Part shown: in pieces, positions 1 to 7,203 of the stretch
How the letters are laid out: every line of letters starts with the position of its first letter
Numbering within the stretch: position 1 is the first letter of the stretch
DNA from: a virus
Virus record (IMG/VR): IMGVR_UViG_3300009104_000137
Coordinates: 1 to 21,648 of that record
Reading direction: 5' to 3' (one strand)
DNA: 21,648 nucleotides
Notes under the pieces: model-generated
Database searches by the model: none
Told to the model about the DNA's origin: nothing
What the model saw: only the letters and a program-made list of their open reading frames with translations
Position numbers and translations under genes: made by a program

Positions 1-227
1 AAAAAGAACAGCCTGTCTTGAGTCTTGACGGTAAAGAGTACGTTATCGAAGACATGACAGATGAAGAGAAGCAAATGATTAATCATATTAATGATATGCA
101 GAACAAAATCAATACCAATGTGTTCATACATGAACAGTTAGAAGTTGGTAAAGAGGCGTTCATTGTCAGGCTTCGAGAATCACTTACTGCTGAAAAAGAA
201 CCCGAAGAGGTAGAAGCAGAAGCATGA
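1..227 (+). CDS. DUF6447-like small phage protein, 5' end outside window
   Basis: The frame is open from base 3 and probably starts upstream of the window; the first start-like codon inside is TTG at 18. Visible residues run L-D-G-K-E-Y-V-I-E-D-M-T-D-E-E-K, then a helical stretch, and end in an acidic Glu-rich tail. A DGKEY-type beta start followed by an acidic loop and a helix that closes with an A-x-x-V-R-L-like segment is the layout I know from the DUF6447 family of small phage proteins, whose function is unknown. The stop overlaps the next start as ATGA (224-227), so the two are probably translationally coupled. The family call rests on pattern memory only. Confidence 0.6.
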   Translation, partial: KEQPVLSLDGKEYVIEDMTDEEKQMINHINDMQNKINTNVFIHEQLEVGKEAFIVRLRESLTAEKEPEEVEAEA

Positions 228-667
228 TTGTAAGAAGGTGTAGTCAGGGTCATCGTGTGCGTATTTTTAAAAATACTACACCTAGTCTTACAAGGACTAG
301 AAAGTACAGCGATGGCAGTACGGAGACCCTGACTTACCCTTCGTCTTATAATTATTTTGTTGAAGTAGATGGAGATATATTGAAAAAAACAAATAGTTTT
401 AAAACTGCTGAAGAGTTTTATAGCGGTGAGTGTGCCAAGAAACACGATGATCCACATGGTCGTATGTTAATTGGTGGGCACCATATGATAGGCGGGATAG
501 CTACCGCGCAGTCTGATTACCCTACCTCAGATAATACAAAGTCTGAGATACAGTCATTTTATGATATGCGCAATGTAGACTATAGTACCGGCGATTCTAA
601 GGCGGTACTATTAAGCAAGATAAAGGTGAATGATTTTACAGGAACAAAAACATTGGAGAATAAATGA
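224..667 (+). CDS. hypothetical phage protein, 147 aa
   Basis: I do not recognise this protein. The ATG overlaps the upstream stop (ATGA) and its own TGA overlaps the next ATG at 664, an arrangement typical of a translated operon. It begins with a basic stretch (RRCSQGHRVRIFKN), continues with a Ser/Thr/Tyr-rich region and a short beta-like segment (YNYFVEVDGDIL), and has a Gly-His-rich patch (MLIGGHHMIGG) near residues 82-92. No signal peptide or membrane segment is seen. Its place between small virion-module genes suggests a minor structural or accessory virion protein, but this is inference from position only. Confidence 0.7.
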   Translation: MIVRRCSQGHRVRIFKNTTPSLTRTRKYSDGSTETLTYPSSYNYFVEVDGDILKKTNSFKTAEEFYSGECAKKHDDPHGRMLIGGHHMIGGIATAQSDYPTSDNTKSEIQSFYDMRNVDYSTGDSKAVLLSKIKVNDFTGTKTLENK

Positions 668-840
668 AATATGTTTTAGGTGAGACGGTATCAAACTTTA
701 CTATTATAAAAGATGGTGTTGATTTAAAAGGCAGGTTCCATGATGTTCTTGATAACCACCCCCTTACTTACCATTGGTCGGACGGTGTCAAGAAAATGAT
801 TTCTTTAAAGTTGTACGATGAAGTAATGAAAGATTCCTAA
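664..840 (+). CDS. small hypothetical protein, 58 aa
   Basis: ATG at 664 overlaps the previous TGA; the frame runs to TAA at 838-840. The translation begins MKYVLGETVSNFTIIKDG and continues with a segment containing DNHPLTYHWSDG, reading like a compact beta-rich globular domain with no membrane segment. I do not recognise a family. The start overlap, the tight fit before the gene at 847 and the neighbour-like codon use support real coding. Role unknown. Confidence 0.6.
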   Translation: MKYVLGETVSNFTIIKDGVDLKGRFHDVLDNHPLTYHWSDGVKKMISLKLYDEVMKDS

Positions 841-846
841 GTAAAA

Positions 847-1029
847 ATGCAGAAAAAGGTAATAAGAGATCGGCAGGAAAAGATCACAATAGATACTCCT
901 TACGGAACTATTGAATCTGACTCTGGTAATCATTTGGTTGATGTCGCGACAATAGTTTTTATTATACTCGTTTGTATGTTATTAAAATTTAAAGGAGCAT
1001 TATTGTTAAAAAGGATGTTTAATAAATAA
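847..1029 (+). CDS. small single-pass membrane protein, 60 aa
   Basis: ATG lies 7 nt after the previous stop. The first 30 residues are charged (KKVIRDRQEK...), followed by one hydrophobic span at about residues 32-48 (VDVATIVFIILVCMLLKF) and a short basic tail. A charged cytoplasmic head with a single helix fits small phage membrane proteins found near lysis genes. Its TAA overlaps the next ATG (TAATG at 1027-1031). It could be a holin accessory or an unrelated inner-membrane peptide; nothing in the sequence decides. Confidence 0.6.
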   Translation: MQKKVIRDRQEKITIDTPYGTIESDSGNHLVDVATIVFIILVCMLLKFKGALLLKRMFNK

Positions 1030-1139
1030 TGGATATAGGTGTATTAAATGAACTTGGGTATGTGGAAGTAGTTGAGATATCAATTTGGATTGGTCTAATG
1101 TATTACGGAAAATGTTGGATAGATAATAGGTTTAAATAG
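1029..1139 (+). CDS. micro-ORF, 36-aa possible membrane peptide
   Basis: The ATG at 1029 overlaps the preceding stop (TAATG) and the frame ends with TAG at 1137-1139, just before the GTG of the next gene. The middle (VVEISIWIGLMYYGKCWI) is moderately hydrophobic and could lie in a membrane. The overlap and complete filling of the gap argue for translation, but at 36 aa the case is weak. No function is assigned. Confidence 0.4.
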   Translation: MDIGVLNELGYVEVVEISIWIGLMYYGKCWIDNRFK

Positions 1140-1141
1140 GC

Positions 1142-1510
1142 GTGAAAAAACTATTATTAATATTAGCATTATTCAGTTGCAGTGATGATTACATGACAAT
1201 GGAACGTAACATTATTAATGCTGACAATAGGGTGCCGGTATATTTTTACGCTGATGCTGAACAGGCCGATAATACCAATTCATGGAGACCGGTGTTTACT
1301 TATTATGTTTATTTAATGGATGAGGGTGAGTATGATGCTTATTTCCACGCTTATTGTATAGACGGCGATTCAGTTATATGGTCTGGAATACAGCCAATAA
1401 GGCTGGAGGGTGGTAAGAAAATATGGGGTGAGTATGTTAGCAGTGTCAATTTTTCACCCCAGAATATAGCCAATGTTACTCCAATGGCTTATGTAAGTGT
1501 GGAGTATTAA
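1142..1510 (+). CDS. putative phage-encoded lipoprotein, 122 aa
   Basis: A GTG start opens a short lipoprotein signal: MKKLLLILALFSCSDD, with a lipobox-like LFSC and the lipidated Cys near residue 13, followed by Ser-Asp-Asp. The mature part is mostly beta-like with aromatic residues (VFTYYVYLMDEGEYDAYFHAYCIDG) and has no second membrane span. It should be exported and anchored by lipid, in the outer or inner membrane. Close to lysis-like genes, a lipoprotein could be an outer-membrane spanin partner or a superinfection-exclusion lipoprotein; it is larger than most Rz1-type spanins and not proline-rich, so the spanin idea is weak. The acidic CSDD start resembles the lipoprotein export signal described for Bacteroidota. 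Confidence 0.6.
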   Translation: MKKLLLILALFSCSDDYMTMERNIINADNRVPVYFYADAEQADNTNSWRPVFTYYVYLMDEGEYDAYFHAYCIDGDSVIWSGIQPIRLEGGKKIWGEYVSSVNFSPQNIANVTPMAYVSVEY

Positions 1511-1531
1511 TTATATAAATGGTAAGAATTT

Positions 1532-1846
1532 ATGACAGATGTATATTCAGATTACGGCTCCACAGGGGTCATGGTTTTGTTATTTTCTGGGATGCTGTAT
1601 TGGTTTAGGGGATTTGTAGAAAGGCTTGTAAACAATAAACTGGAAGACCTTGAAGAAGAAATACAGCAGAATAGGAAAATACTGGTAAAATTAATAGATA
1701 GATGGAATGTAGCAGATGCCTCAAGGGATAAGAGATATGATAATCTTGTTGATAACGCAGAGCGTAGGCATGAAAAATTAACACATGAGTTAAGAACTCA
1801 GAGTGAGGCTTTAAATTGGCTAAAAGGTAAGCTTGATAATAAATGA
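1532..1846 (+). CDS. membrane-anchored coiled-coil protein of the lysis region, 104 aa
   Basis: An N-terminal hydrophobic segment (about residues 11-30, GVMVLLFSGMLYWFRGFVE) is followed by a long charged helix to the C terminus with heptad-like spacing (NKLEDLEEEIQQNRKILVKLI...HEKLTHELRTQSEALNWLKGKL). One N-terminal anchor plus a coiled coil is the shape of inner-membrane spanins and of XhlA-like holin-associated proteins. The next small genes include a second coiled-coil/membrane protein and a muralytic enzyme, which supports a lysis role. No sequence-level family match is claimed. Confidence 0.6.
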   Translation: MTDVYSDYGSTGVMVLLFSGMLYWFRGFVERLVNNKLEDLEEEIQQNRKILVKLIDRWNVADASRDKRYDNLVDNAERRHEKLTHELRTQSEALNWLKGKLDNK

Positions 1847-1935
1847 AGAAGATGAAAAAGACTAGCATAGGAAGTGGACGCGGTACTAAAAGAAAGTATA
1901 AAAGTTATCGCGGACAAGGCGGTAGAAAAAGATGA
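1843..1935 (+). CDS. 30-aa extremely basic micro-protein
   Basis: ATG at 1843 overlaps the preceding TGA (ATGA), and its own TGA at 1933-1935 overlaps the next ATG at 1932, so it fits exactly between two genes. Of 30 residues, 13 are Lys or Arg and 6 are Gly (MKKMKKTSIGSGRG followed by TKRKYKSYRGQGGRKR), with no acidic residue. It should be unstructured and nucleic-acid or membrane binding. Short Lys/Arg/Gly peptides occur in many environmental phage genomes without known function; packaged-DNA neutralisation or a lysis role are guesses. Confidence 0.55.
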   Translation: MKKMKKTSIGSGRGTKRKYKSYRGQGGRKR

Positions 1936-2192
1936 ACAAAAAAGAAGTTGACATCTACGACCTCACACTATCAAATCAAAACCGTCTTGAAGAGTTAACA
2001 TTGATGAACGCAAAACAAAGTTCTGATATGCACTATGTAAAAGAATCATTAGATGAGGTAAAGACTTTAATTAAAGAACAGAATGGTCGAGTAAGGGAAT
2101 TAGAGGGCGGTATGTCAGGCATAAAAGCCATAGGTGGTATGCTGTCTGCTGTATTCTCGGGTTTATTTGGTTATCTGTTCACGAAAGGGTAA
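1932..2192 (+). CDS. XhlA/holin-like protein, coiled coil plus C-terminal membrane helix, 86 aa
   Basis: Residues 1-60 form a charged helix with heptad character (SNQNRLEELTLMNAKQSSDMHYVKESLDEVKTLIKEQNGRVRELEGG). Residues 63-84 are a hydrophobic, Gly/Ala-rich tail (IKAIGGMLSAVFSGLFGYLF). This topology is that of hemolysin XhlA-type proteins that accompany phage holins and endolysins. The start overlaps the previous stop. The muralytic gene lies one gene downstream. The role in membrane permeabilisation is inferred from topology and context. Confidence 0.6.
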   Translation: MNKKEVDIYDLTLSNQNRLEELTLMNAKQSSDMHYVKESLDEVKTLIKEQNGRVRELEGGMSGIKAIGGMLSAVFSGLFGYLFTKG

Positions 2193-2195
2193 AAC

Positions 2196-2423
2196 ATGGA
2201 CATTAAAAAAGTATTAATTGAGTTGGCAGAAGCGCAGGCTGATAAAGTAAAAGATGAAATGATGAGTCAGCTTAGTTCCAGTGATATGGAAGAAAAGATA
2301 GCTTCGGCAATAAATGCTAAGATAGACATACCATTTGTATCAGAAGATAAGGAGCAAATATTCTTTGAAAAAGTTGTTGACGTTGTTACTGATTTGTTGC
2401 ACGGTATTCTCAAGGGGAAATAG
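2196..2423 (+). CDS. small amphipathic helical protein upstream of endolysin, 75 aa
   Basis: A good SD (AAAGGG, 6 nt before the ATG) precedes the start. The protein is largely helical and acidic in the first half and ends in an amphipathic, hydrophobic helix (EKVVDVVTDLLHGILKGK). The central A-K-I-D-I-P-F-V-S-E-D-K pattern feels familiar from small proteins beside phage lysis genes, but I cannot name a family. It may aid holin/endolysin function. Its final codons contain the SD (AAGGGGA, 2412-2418) for the next gene. Confidence 0.55.
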   Translation: MDIKKVLIELAEAQADKVKDEMMSQLSSSDMEEKIASAINAKIDIPFVSEDKEQIFFEKVVDVVTDLLHGILKGK

Positions 2424-2424
2424 T

Positions 2425-2892
2425 TTGCTGAACGAACCGCAAATTAAAGACCTCATTGAGCGGGTCTTAAAGAAGATGGATTTGCATTCACCTGAAGCAT
2501 CCGATCTTGTCTACAAGACTGGTAAGGTGGAAAGTGGTTATAAATACATAAGGCAGATAAAGGGGCCCGCGAGAGGACTTTTCCAATGCGAATCATGGGT
2601 GGCGGTAGATATATGTAAGAACTATCTTGCCTATCGTAAAGGTCTTATGCGCAAGGTGGCTGACGCTACCAAGGTAAAGCTCTCTTATTTTGTAGAACCA
2701 AAAGAAGAGGACTGGAGTTATATACTGGAAACAAACATCGCCGCTCAAATAGCGATGTGTCGCTTGCATTATAGACGCATACCCAAACCACTCCCATCAA
2801 GTTTAGAGGGGCAGGCCAAATACTGGAAGAAATATTATAATAGTATGGCTGGTCGCGGTACTGTAGAGGATTTCTTGGTGAGGTCAGCATAG
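2425..2892 (+). CDS. SLT-type lytic transglycosylase / endolysin, 155 aa
   Basis: The fold signature is lysozyme-like: a helical N terminus, then K-V-E-S-G-Y at residues 34-39 with Glu36 as the likely catalytic acid, and A-R-G-L-F-Q at 49-54, matching the ESG...GLFQ motif pair of the soluble lytic transglycosylase (SLT) domain. It would cleave the MurNAc-GlcNAc bond of peptidoglycan, either at lysis or, if packaged, at entry. I chose the TTG at 2425 because AAGGGGA lies 6 nt upstream and it directly follows the previous stop. The same frame is open upstream to a TTG at 2335 and would add a Lys-rich, Leu/Ile-rich leader resembling a signal sequence, but that overlaps the 75-aa gene by 89 nt and has no SD. 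Confidence 0.7.
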   Translation: MLNEPQIKDLIERVLKKMDLHSPEASDLVYKTGKVESGYKYIRQIKGPARGLFQCESWVAVDICKNYLAYRKGLMRKVADATKVKLSYFVEPKEEDWSYILETNIAAQIAMCRLHYRRIPKPLPSSLEGQAKYWKKYYNSMAGRGTVEDFLVRSA

Positions 2893-3305
2893 TGCCTAAA
2901 CAGCGTTATACAATCAGGGATTTTTCAGGTGGTATGAATTCTAAGCGAGATTCCCGCGATTTGCAGGAAAATGAATGTGCTTTTATTCAGAACATGTCTA
3001 TTGATTCATTAGGTAAAATAAAGACAGCTGGTAAGCTATATGCCCATATAGAGAATCAGGATGGTAGTACCGATCTTGGTGAATATATTGTTGAAAGAAC
3101 CGCTGGTTTTACAGGTGGTGGTGGTTATGGATTGTTTTATTTTGAATCTGACCATAGTAGGGATGCTGAATCTGTTATTGAAGATACAAAGCACCCGGGG
3201 TCATCAAATGATTTAGCAATAGGAACGTCTGCTGGTCAAATAGGATTTTATAAGGTTGAAAGTGGCGGTATTAGTTCAACAGCCCCAGAAGGTGGTGGTG
3301 CATAA
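2892..3305 (+). CDS. N-terminal part of a split tail nozzle-like protein, 137 aa
   Basis: The GTG overlaps the preceding TAG and has GAGG 8 nt upstream. The start P-K-Q-R-Y-T-I-R-D-F-S-G-G-M-N-S-K-R-D and N-E-C-A-F-I-Q-N-M-S-I-D are typical of the beginning of podovirus tail-tube/nozzle proteins: an FSGG-N..RD stretch, then a list of residues anchoring to the adaptor. The sequence stops after a Gly-rich tail (APEGGGA) at 3305. The next ORF, 2 nt on and in the -1 frame, contains what reads as the remainder. In the related proteins I remember, these two parts are one chain. The split may be real, a sequencing error or recoding. Confidence 0.6.
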   Translation: MPKQRYTIRDFSGGMNSKRDSRDLQENECAFIQNMSIDSLGKIKTAGKLYAHIENQDGSTDLGEYIVERTAGFTGGGGYGLFYFESDHSRDAESVIEDTKHPGSSNDLAIGTSAGQIGFYKVESGGISSTAPEGGGA

Positions 3306-3307
3306 TT

Positions 3308-5944
3308 ATGGCTACACCATCTGAAAGTTATATGACATTATATGGTGGAACTAATGCTTCTAATAGTACTATCTATACCAGTAATCTTATAAAGATTGGA
3401 GACAATATAAGAATATCAGGTACCGCAAGTAATAATGGTGTTTTTAGTGTTACAGATATTACCACATCTGGAAGTGATGTATATTATGTATTAAAGGGAA
3501 ATCCAATAATTGGAGAAACTTCTAATACTAATAGAGATGTGCAAATAGAAGTTATACGGGCACCGGGTGATAAACTTATAGCTCTTGGCGATGTGGATAG
3601 CGCTGGTGGTGTTGATGTCTGGTCAAATAATGCAGTTTCCGATTATACTACTAAGGATAATGGGTGGACAGCATCAGCTATATCCCCAACGCTTGATGGA
3701 GATGATGCTAAGTATATATATCATTTTGCTGATGAGGCATTACGTGTTTGTAATACCAATCTTCAGAATACAAGCCATGTAAAATGGTATGGTTATATAC
3801 AGAGACATCAGTTTGCATATGCGGCTGTTGATGCGTCGGATGGTAACAAAGGTAGTAGTCTTGTATTTTCCGAATGGCAGGATCATCCTAATACATTAAG
3901 GCCACCAAGGGTAACTGGTAGTTTTACTTATTGTTATGTCAATTCTCCAGCTGTTGGTGAATCTGGTGGTACTAATCCCACTTTAACAGATAGTCCACAT
4001 GATCCTACGCAAGAAACAAATTATTTTAGTGAAAATCGTGGCGTTGCTATAAAAAAATTAAATTCAGGTAATTCAAACAGTCCTTTAGAAATAAATGATA
4101 CTGGTGGTATAGCCGCAAACCTTACAGATACAGACTTTAATTTTCAAGATGCAGATAATAATGCTATTTTAGATCAAAGTATTTTAGGTGAAGTAATTAC
4201 TATAGATGAAGACATTGGCACTGCTCCGAGAGAATATTTATTTTGTACTAAAACGTCTGGTGCCGCTGGCGCAGGAATCACATATAGCAGAGCCTATGGT
4301 GGGGCATTAAGTGGTACAGCTCCGGATAGTTATGCAGATGAAAATACTCCAATAATAGAACGTGGAATTGGATTTAACATAGGTGTTAGTGATGGTACTG
4401 CTACTGGCACTTGGCAAGCAGACACCTATGATTTTTATCAGTCATTTGTTTATGATGGAAATCAGGAATCGTTACCAATGCAAATGAGTGATGGTGATGA
4501 TGGTACAAATCTTGATGCTGGTACACATACTGCCGCAGGTGGAAAGTCTTTACGTGTTTCTGTATATGCAGATTTAGCGTATAGCGGAAGAATATCTGGT
4601 GGAAGAATTTATGTAAGGAAACAAAACAGTGACGATGATCTTATATTATTGGTTGATATTGATATCGTTAAAGGTGTACGTACCTCTATTGATGGTGATC
4701 ATAATAACTGGACATATGAAACCGGTAAAGGATATTATGTTACAGCTGATGCAACTGGTAATTCAATAGACCCAAATCTTGATACATATAATACTATAAA
4801 TGGATTTGCTCCCGACGTTAGGTTTGTTTCTATTGGTGGTAAGAATGAATCCTATCAGGCTTCTGTCGTTGCTGGACGCAGGGCATTCATAGCAAATGTA
4901 AGGACATTCGGGTTTACTGGTGAACTTGAGCGTTTTGGTGACCGGATAATGTATAGTGAGGTAAATAAATTTGATACATTCTTACCTGATAATTTTATAG
5001 ATGTATCTAAAGGTGACTATGGTGAGTATACTGCTCTTGAAGTATATGCTGATAGGTTACTTGCTTTTAAACATAACCTTGTACATATAATTAATATAAC
5101 AAACCCGAGCCCATCGAACTGGTATCTTGAGGATACTATAAAATATTACGGTGTTACATTTCCATTTAGTGTTACTAGAACAGAATATGGCTGTGCTTGG
5201 GTAAACGAAGCTGGATGTTTTTTATATGATGGTAACAGAGTAAGGAATCTGGTAGAGAAGAAGCTGGATATTAGTTCTGCGGCAAACTCTAGTGTTGGTG
5301 CTTGGTATCTTCAGGGTCGGGGTAGTGCTAATCGTAAGGCTCCAATGATAGGTTATGATGCAATGAGTAATTCATTAATAATACAGCGTGACCCGAGCGA
5401 TGGTTCTACGAATAGTAATCAGGCTTACATATATGATTTTGATAGCAATGGCTGGGTATATAATACTACAATGTTTACAGATAGTGAGAATACAACTAAT
5501 TTTGTTACTGATTGGAATAATAATTTAACTATTGGTATAAATGTAACCTTAGATACTAGTGATGTAAACTTTTTTAAATACCTACCAATCCCAGCTACTA
5601 GTACCAGTCAAGAACTTATAACTAGGGATATAGATTTTGGGCAACCGGGGTTAACTAAAAAGATATATAAAGTAATAGTAACGTATAAATCTGATGGCGC
5701 TGAAACAACACCATTTACATATGCTATTGATGGTATACAAAATTTTTCTGGTGCTGGTGGTGGTACTTTTACAGGTAACTTTGTTGATACTTCTGGGGTA
5801 TGGGATGTTGTAGCACTAACCCCATCATCTATTATATCATGTCAAAGCATTCAAATAAAGTTTGCGCCGGGTACTACAGGAGTTTTTGAGATAAATGATA
5901 TAACTATAGAATATAGGGTACTACAAAATAAGGCATACTCATAA
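3308..5944 (+). CDS. tail nozzle-like beta-propeller protein, 878 aa
   Basis: This large, beta-rich, Gly/Asp/Asn/Thr-rich protein has no membrane segment. Residues 20-80 contain a small IRISGTASNNGVFSVTDI-type module common in phage tail proteins. Next come G-D-K-L-I-A-L-G-D and Y-I-Y-H-F-A-D-E-A-L-R, then repeated blade-like segments (for example DRLLAFKHNLVHIINI and GCFLYDGNRVRNLVEK), and a C-terminal F-E-I-N-D-I-T-I-E-Y-R strand. This is the usual build of T7 gp12-like nozzle proteins that close the short tail. GGTGGTG 7 nt before the ATG is a weak SD. Translation may be coupled to the preceding fragment. Its TAA overlaps the tail-fibre ATG. Confidence 0.65.
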   Translation: MATPSESYMTLYGGTNASNSTIYTSNLIKIGDNIRISGTASNNGVFSVTDITTSGSDVYYVLKGNPIIGETSNTNRDVQIEVIRAPGDKLIALGDVDSAGGVDVWSNNAVSDYTTKDNGWTASAISPTLDGDDAKYIYHFADEALRVCNTNLQNTSHVKWYGYIQRHQFAYAAVDASDGNKGSSLVFSEWQDHPNTLRPPRVTGSFTYCYVNSPAVGESGGTNPTLTDSPHDPTQETNYFSENRGVAIKKLNSGNSNSPLEINDTGGIAANLTDTDFNFQDADNNAILDQSILGEVITIDEDIGTAPREYLFCTKTSGAAGAGITYSRAYGGALSGTAPDSYADENTPIIERGIGFNIGVSDGTATGTWQADTYDFYQSFVYDGNQESLPMQMSDGDDGTNLDAGTHTAAGGKSLRVSVYADLAYSGRISGGRIYVRKQNSDDDLILLVDIDIVKGVRTSIDGDHNNWTYETGKGYYVTADATGNSIDPNLDTYNTINGFAPDVRFVSIGGKNESYQASVVAGRRAFIANVRTFGFTGELERFGDRIMYSEVNKFDTFLPDNFIDVSKGDYGEYTALEVYADRLLAFKHNLVHIINITNPSPSNWYLEDTIKYYGVTFPFSVTRTEYGCAWVNEAGCFLYDGNRVRNLVEKKLDISSAANSSVGAWYLQGRGSANRKAPMIGYDAMSNSLIIQRDPSDGSTNSNQAYIYDFDSNGWVYNTTMFTDSENTTNFVTDWNNNLTIGINVTLDTSDVNFFKYLPIPATSTSQELITRDIDFGQPGLTKKIYKVIVTYKSDGAETTPFTYAIDGIQNFSGAGGGTFTGNFVDTSGVWDVVALTPSSIISCQSIQIKFAPGTTGVFEINDITIEYRVLQNKAYS

Positions 5945-7194
5945 TGGCTGACGATAGAGAATTAAGAAGATTATTAAACACGAAGCAGGATGTGGTAGAG
6001 TTTAAAGGTGAGCCATCTATAAGCGGTATGGCTGAGGGTCAGATTGCTATTACTAAGAGTAACAATAGCCAGCTTGCTGTACATAGGAAAAAATATGGCA
6101 AAATATGGAAATCATATATGTCACACAATGGTGATCAATATATTGAAAGAAATTTAAAAGTTAATGGAAAAACAATATCGAGTAGTGTTGGGATAAATAC
6201 TGTAATCCCAGATGGTGGTGTTGGGTTTGCTAAGTTTGCAATGAGCGGTACTACTACAAACGCAGATGGCCCACATGTTCAATATACTACATCGGCAGAT
6301 AGTTATCCTGTATTTCAGCAGTTAAACTGGGGACATGATAATATTTCTCTAAATTTTGATGCTTATTATGATGGAGCATGGAAGAGTAGTGACGCTGGTT
6401 CAAATTTCCAATTCTATAAAATTGGTGATATATTTAAATTAATGTATGATTCTGGAATTGCACAGGGTAGTGCAGTTACTTGGAATAATGGTATTACATT
6501 AAACACCAGCGGTCAGGCTGGTATTGGAACAGCGAGTCCTGATGATGCACTTCATGTAAAAGGAAATATATTTATTGAAGATGCTTCACCAGAAATTACT
6601 TTTGAAACAGGTGCTGGTAAATATAATTGGCAAATTGCGGCGCAAGAAAACACTGACCAAGCTTTCGAAATTGGTCTTGGTAGTGCTGATGACGACGCAT
6701 CTAATGATACGTTTTCACCAAAACTTACTATTGAATCTTCAGGTGACGTCGGCATCGGGGTAACAAACCCAGCCCATAAGATTGATGTAGTTGGTACTGC
6801 CGGATTAAGTACTGGTACAGCTTGGACAAACACATCTGATGTAAGGATAAAGACTAATGTAGAAACAGTTACTGGCGGTCTTGATAAAATAAATCAGTTA
6901 CGACCAGTATCTTTTAATTATATCAGTGATTATGCTGATATACATCAAGAAATAGATGCTTCTAAAAAATATAATTCTTTTATAGCGAATGAATATGCAG
7001 AGGTTTTTCCTGACGCTGTCAGTGTTGGCGGAAACCTTGAACGTATAACACCATCATCTGATATAGGAGAGCCTAATGAGGTAGAAGTATTAATTGAGGA
7101 TTTATTGCAGTTTACCCCACATGATTTACATGTGTATTTAGTAAAAGCAGTTCAGGAACTATCAGCAAAAGTTACAGCATTGGAAAACAATTAG
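5944..7194 (+). CDS. tail fibre/spike with C-terminal S74 intramolecular chaperone, 416 aa
   Basis: The N terminus resembles an attachment domain with the G-Q-I-A-I-T-K pattern. The middle has two copies of the trimeric-fibre repeat G-I-G-x-x-x-P-x-x-x-x-x-V-x-G (about residues 193-208 and 270-285). From residue 297, T-S-D-V-R-I-K-T-N starts a Peptidase_S74 domain: Ser298 and Lys303 fit the Ser-Lys dyad that releases the chaperone after it has helped trimerise the fibre. Downstream, L-R-P-V-S-F-N-Y and F-I-A-N-E-Y-A-E-V-F-P-D-A-V are standard for this domain, and the end is a coiled coil (VYLVKAVQELSAKVTALENN). It should bind the host receptor. Start by TAATG overlap. Confidence 0.85.
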   Translation: MADDRELRRLLNTKQDVVEFKGEPSISGMAEGQIAITKSNNSQLAVHRKKYGKIWKSYMSHNGDQYIERNLKVNGKTISSSVGINTVIPDGGVGFAKFAMSGTTTNADGPHVQYTTSADSYPVFQQLNWGHDNISLNFDAYYDGAWKSSDAGSNFQFYKIGDIFKLMYDSGIAQGSAVTWNNGITLNTSGQAGIGTASPDDALHVKGNIFIEDASPEITFETGAGKYNWQIAAQENTDQAFEIGLGSADDDASNDTFSPKLTIESSGDVGIGVTNPAHKIDVVGTAGLSTGTAWTNTSDVRIKTNVETVTGGLDKINQLRPVSFNYISDYADIHQEIDASKKYNSFIANEYAEVFPDAVSVGGNLERITPSSDIGEPNEVEVLIEDLLQFTPHDLHVYLVKAVQELSAKVTALENN

Positions 7195-7203
7195 GATAAA
7201 ATT

